DNA from: an uncultured Ruminococcus sp.
Lineage (GTDB): Bacteria > Bacillota > Clostridia > UBA1212 > UBA1255
DNA: 6,462 nucleotides
Assembly: GCA_902782885.1 (NCBI GenBank)
Contig: CACZOW010000325.1
Span: 1 to 6,462, forward strand
Direction of reading: 5' to 3'
In this document: piece by piece, positions 4,194-6,462 of the stretch
Numbering within the stretch: the first letter of the stretch is position 1
How the letters are laid out: the number at the start of each line of letters is the position of its first letter
Translations under genes and position numbers: made by a program
The notes under the pieces: generated by a model
What the model saw: the letters and a program-made list of their open reading frames with translations, nothing else
Database searches by the model: none
What the model was told of the DNA's origin: nothing

Positions 4194-6462
4194 ATGAAAA
4201 TATCGGCCGCAATCAGAACTGCCGCGATCGTCGCCGCGCTTGCCCTGCTGGGAGGCGCGGCGGCTTTTGGATTATTGTCAAACAGACCCGTCGTTACAGC
4301 CCGCGCGGAAAGCTCCGGCGCCGGCCTTGGCCCGGAAAACCGGTATGAGTGCGAAAAGGCAACGTGCTACGACGCCGCCGGCAAAAAGAAGATCACAAAT
4401 ACGCAGGTCAGCGACAAAGACGCCTCGGGCGGCGCGGTAGCGGGTTCCACCGGCGGCAAAAACTTTCTGTTTGAGGACACGCCGGAAGCCAATGTCATCC
4501 ACATTGCCTACGCCACCTACAACACCTCCACGATGCAGGCCGCGATCCGCTACCCCGACGCGGAAGAGTTCACTCCGCTTTGCGTGATCGACTTTTCCAC
4601 GTCGAATTCGTGGGATATGAAGTCGTCGTATATTGCCGTCTCCCCTATCGTGTACATCCCGGAAGGCTCGGATATCATGATCCGGCCCGCTGTGGACGTG
4701 AATCTGGATTACTTATATTTCACGCAGGAAAGTGCCGCGGGCGGACAGGAACCGCCGGCAGGTACTGTGGGTGCGGACAGCTTCTCAATCACCGCCGAAC
4801 CGGACGTCATGGCCCCGTACGGCTCCAGCGTGCGGCTCACCGAAGGGCAGTCGTTCACCGCAAAAGTCGCCGGCAACGGACAATTCAATGTGCTTAGCAT
4901 CACGTATTCCGCGGACAATGGCGCTTCCCTCACCGTCACAACCGCAGGCGGCAATTCCGCCGAATTTGCGCTTCCCGCCACGCCCCGCCGCTCGTATTCC
5001 GACGCGGGCATCCGGCTGGGAGACTTTAAAGACGGCGAAACATTGACGTTTACGTCCACCGGCGGCGAACTGCGGATCGCCTGCTTCACCCCCGCGTACG
5101 CGCCGGAAAGCAGCACGGTCACAGTAAGCGGTCTGCCTGCGGGCAGCACACGGCTCACGGTAACGCTGGACGGGATCTGGGACGCGTGCGGCGAACCCTA
5201 CTCGCAGTGGGAAGTGCCCGCAACCGTGCCGGAACTGTTTTTCGCGGACGCGGTGCCGGTGCCGGGACTGTGGGGCGACGCGGCGTATTCACTGGGCAGC
5301 TACAGCAACTCCAAAATGTGGCTGATGCGCCGGGTCGTGCTGGAAGAAGAGCCGTCCGGCCAGGTGCTGCTGCGCATCGGCAGCGCGATGTACGGGCGGT
5401 ATATATATGTCAACGGCGCGTTTGCCGGCAGCTATGAATACAACTATTCGTCTTCGGTGACGGATGTAACTGGACTTCTGCACCAGGGCGAGAACCGGAT
5501 CGTGATCATGCTGGGTTCGTTCTCGAATCAGTTCAACAATCCGAATACGCCTGCGCACGTGCTGTACGACGGCGAATCCAGCGACGACGAGCCGGGGATC
5601 ACCGACTCGGTGGAGTTGATCTTCAACGGCGGAGCGGAAGTTGACGCCGTGCAGACCGCGGCGGATATTGACCGCGGCGCTGTGACCGCGAAGATCCGGC
5701 TGCTCAACCGGAAGGATCAGGATATTGTCACCGATATGAAGTTCACCGTGTACGAACTCGGCCGGTTTACCGACGGCCGTCCGGACATGGCGGAACGCAA
5801 AGTCGGCGAGCTCTTCACCGCCGGCATAACCATCGCCGCGAACGATACCGCCGAACTCACCACCGGGGCCATTGCGCTGTCGGATTGGTCGAGAGCTAAA
5901 TGCTGGACTCCGGAAAAACCGTACCTGTACCGGCTGGAAATTGAAACTTCCGGCGACACATACTCCGTGCGGTTCGGCATGCGCACCTTCGAGTTCGAAG
6001 CGGGCACCGGCATGGCGCTGCTCAACGGCGAGCGGCGGTTCCTGTTCGGCACGAACGTGGCCATCGAGCGGTATTTTGACGACGCGCTGTGCGGCACTAC
6101 GCCGTGGGACGAGGCCTGGATCCGCAAATTGTACGCGGAGTACCGCAGCATCAACTGGACCTGTTTCCGCACGCATCTGGGCCACGCCAACAGCAAGTGG
6201 TTCGATATTGCCGACGAGGTCGGAATGATGATCTTCGACGAGTATCCGATCTGGGGCAACGCCGGCGACGACACCATTAAAACCATCACGCCGGAGATCA
6301 AACGCTGGATCGACGACCGGGGCAACCACCCTTCCCTGATCGTATTCGATGCGCAGAACGAAGCTACCTACGACCTCCCCGACCGCATCATCAAGCTGGG
6401 CCGCGAGTACGACCTCCAGCACCGCCCCTGGGACAACGGCTGGCGTCCGCCGGTAGATGACA
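4194..6462 (+). CDS. Secreted multidomain glycoside hydrolase, family 2 architecture (3' end cut off)
   Basis: The visible 756 codons begin at ATG 4194, with AGGTG eight bases before it. Residues 1-38 look like a signal peptide: K2 and R8, a hydrophobic core at 9-28, and an ARA/E cleavage site; an uncleaved anchor is possible. Residues 48-178 resemble a CBM6/CBM35-type beta-sandwich (YECEKAT near the start, GGKNFLF, DYLYF at the end). Residues 195-305 form a second Ser/Thr/Gly-rich beta-domain of unknown type. From L325 the GH2 layout follows: LDGIW, then MWLMRRV, YVNGAFAGSYE and the DVTGLLHQGENRIVI stretch of the jelly-roll domain; an immunoglobulin-like domain ending in WTPEKPYLYRLE (571-582) and FGMRTFEFE (594-602); and a TIM barrel from about 607 with RTHLGH (659-664), DEYPIWG (682-688) and NHPSLIVFDAQNEA. 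E723 in that last motif is the expected acid/base. The nucleophile lies beyond the window. Family members act on beta-galactosides, mannosides, glucuronides and others; the substrate cannot be assigned. Confidence 0.92.
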   Translation, partial: MKISAAIRTAAIVAALALLGGAAAFGLLSNRPVVTARAESSGAGLGPENRYECEKATCYDAAGKKKITNTQVSDKDASGGAVAGSTGGKNFLFEDTPEANVIHIAYATYNTSTMQAAIRYPDAEEFTPLCVIDFSTSNSWDMKSSYIAVSPIVYIPEGSDIMIRPAVDVNLDYLYFTQESAAGGQEPPAGTVGADSFSITAEPDVMAPYGSSVRLTEGQSFTAKVAGNGQFNVLSITYSADNGASLTVTTAGGNSAEFALPATPRRSYSDAGIRLGDFKDGETLTFTSTGGELRIACFTPAYAPESSTVTVSGLPAGSTRLTVTLDGIWDACGEPYSQWEVPATVPELFFADAVPVPGLWGDAAYSLGSYSNSKMWLMRRVVLEEEPSGQVLLRIGSAMYGRYIYVNGAFAGSYEYNYSSSVTDVTGLLHQGENRIVIMLGSFSNQFNNPNTPAHVLYDGESSDDEPGITDSVELIFNGGAEVDAVQTAADIDRGAVTAKIRLLNRKDQDIVTDMKFTVYELGRFTDGRPDMAERKVGELFTAGITIAANDTAELTTGAIALSDWSRAKCWTPEKPYLYRLEIETSGDTYSVRFGMRTFEFEAGTGMALLNGERRFLFGTNVAIERYFDDALCGTTPWDEAWIRKLYAEYRSINWTCFRTHLGHANSKWFDIADEVGMMIFDEYPIWGNAGDDTIKTITPEIKRWIDDRGNHPSLIVFDAQNEATYDLPDRIIKLGREYDLQHRPWDNGWRPPVDD

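Noticed and set aside
5289..6422. 377-aa open frame on the minus strand opposite the glycoside hydrolase
   Set aside because: It is rich in Arg, His and Val as expected for antisense of a GC-rich gene, and the plus strand carries unmistakable GH2 motifs over the same stretch.

Overview
The window reads as a chromosomal segment of a GC-rich (by eye near 60% G+C) anaerobic bacterium. Strong AGGAGG-type ribosome binding sites, a Clostridia-like phosphohexomutase and small membrane proteins suggest an uncultured Bacillota/Clostridia lineage from a gut or similar habitat. A Lentisphaerota-like carbohydrate degrader cannot be excluded. There are no rRNA, tRNA, transposase, phage or CRISPR signals. 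Six protein genes are supported, two of them cut by the window edges.

Left half (1-2357, minus strand): a tightly packed operon of four membrane-protein genes. Read in transcription order it is an 83-aa two-helix protein, a 356-aa protein with four helices and a C-terminal soluble domain, a 75-aa two-helix protein, and a second large protein (262 codons visible) running off the left edge. The first and third proteins are homologous, and so are the second and fourth, so the operon is a tandem duplication of a two-gene module. The first three genes are joined by two 4-base ATGA overlaps. By the positive-inside rule the soluble domain, which starts with a KPVI(Y/F)FYPE motif, lies outside the membrane. 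Its function is unknown to me.

Centre (2358-2653): a divergent control region of about 300 bp. It holds a minus-strand extended -10 promoter for the membrane operon, a degenerate heptanucleotide tandem repeat (consensus near TTTGCCA), and a plus-strand promoter whose -35 hexamer lies inside the last repeat units.

Right half (2654-6462, plus strand): a phosphomannomutase/phosphoglucomutase-family enzyme followed 13 bp later by a large secreted glycoside hydrolase of the family 2 architecture, truncated by the right edge. The pair probably forms an operon: the exported hydrolase would release sugars outside the cell, and the mutase would interconvert hexose 1- and 6-phosphates inside. That metabolic link is inferred from position only. 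The most unusual item is the duplicated membrane module; the repeat-embedded promoter is second.
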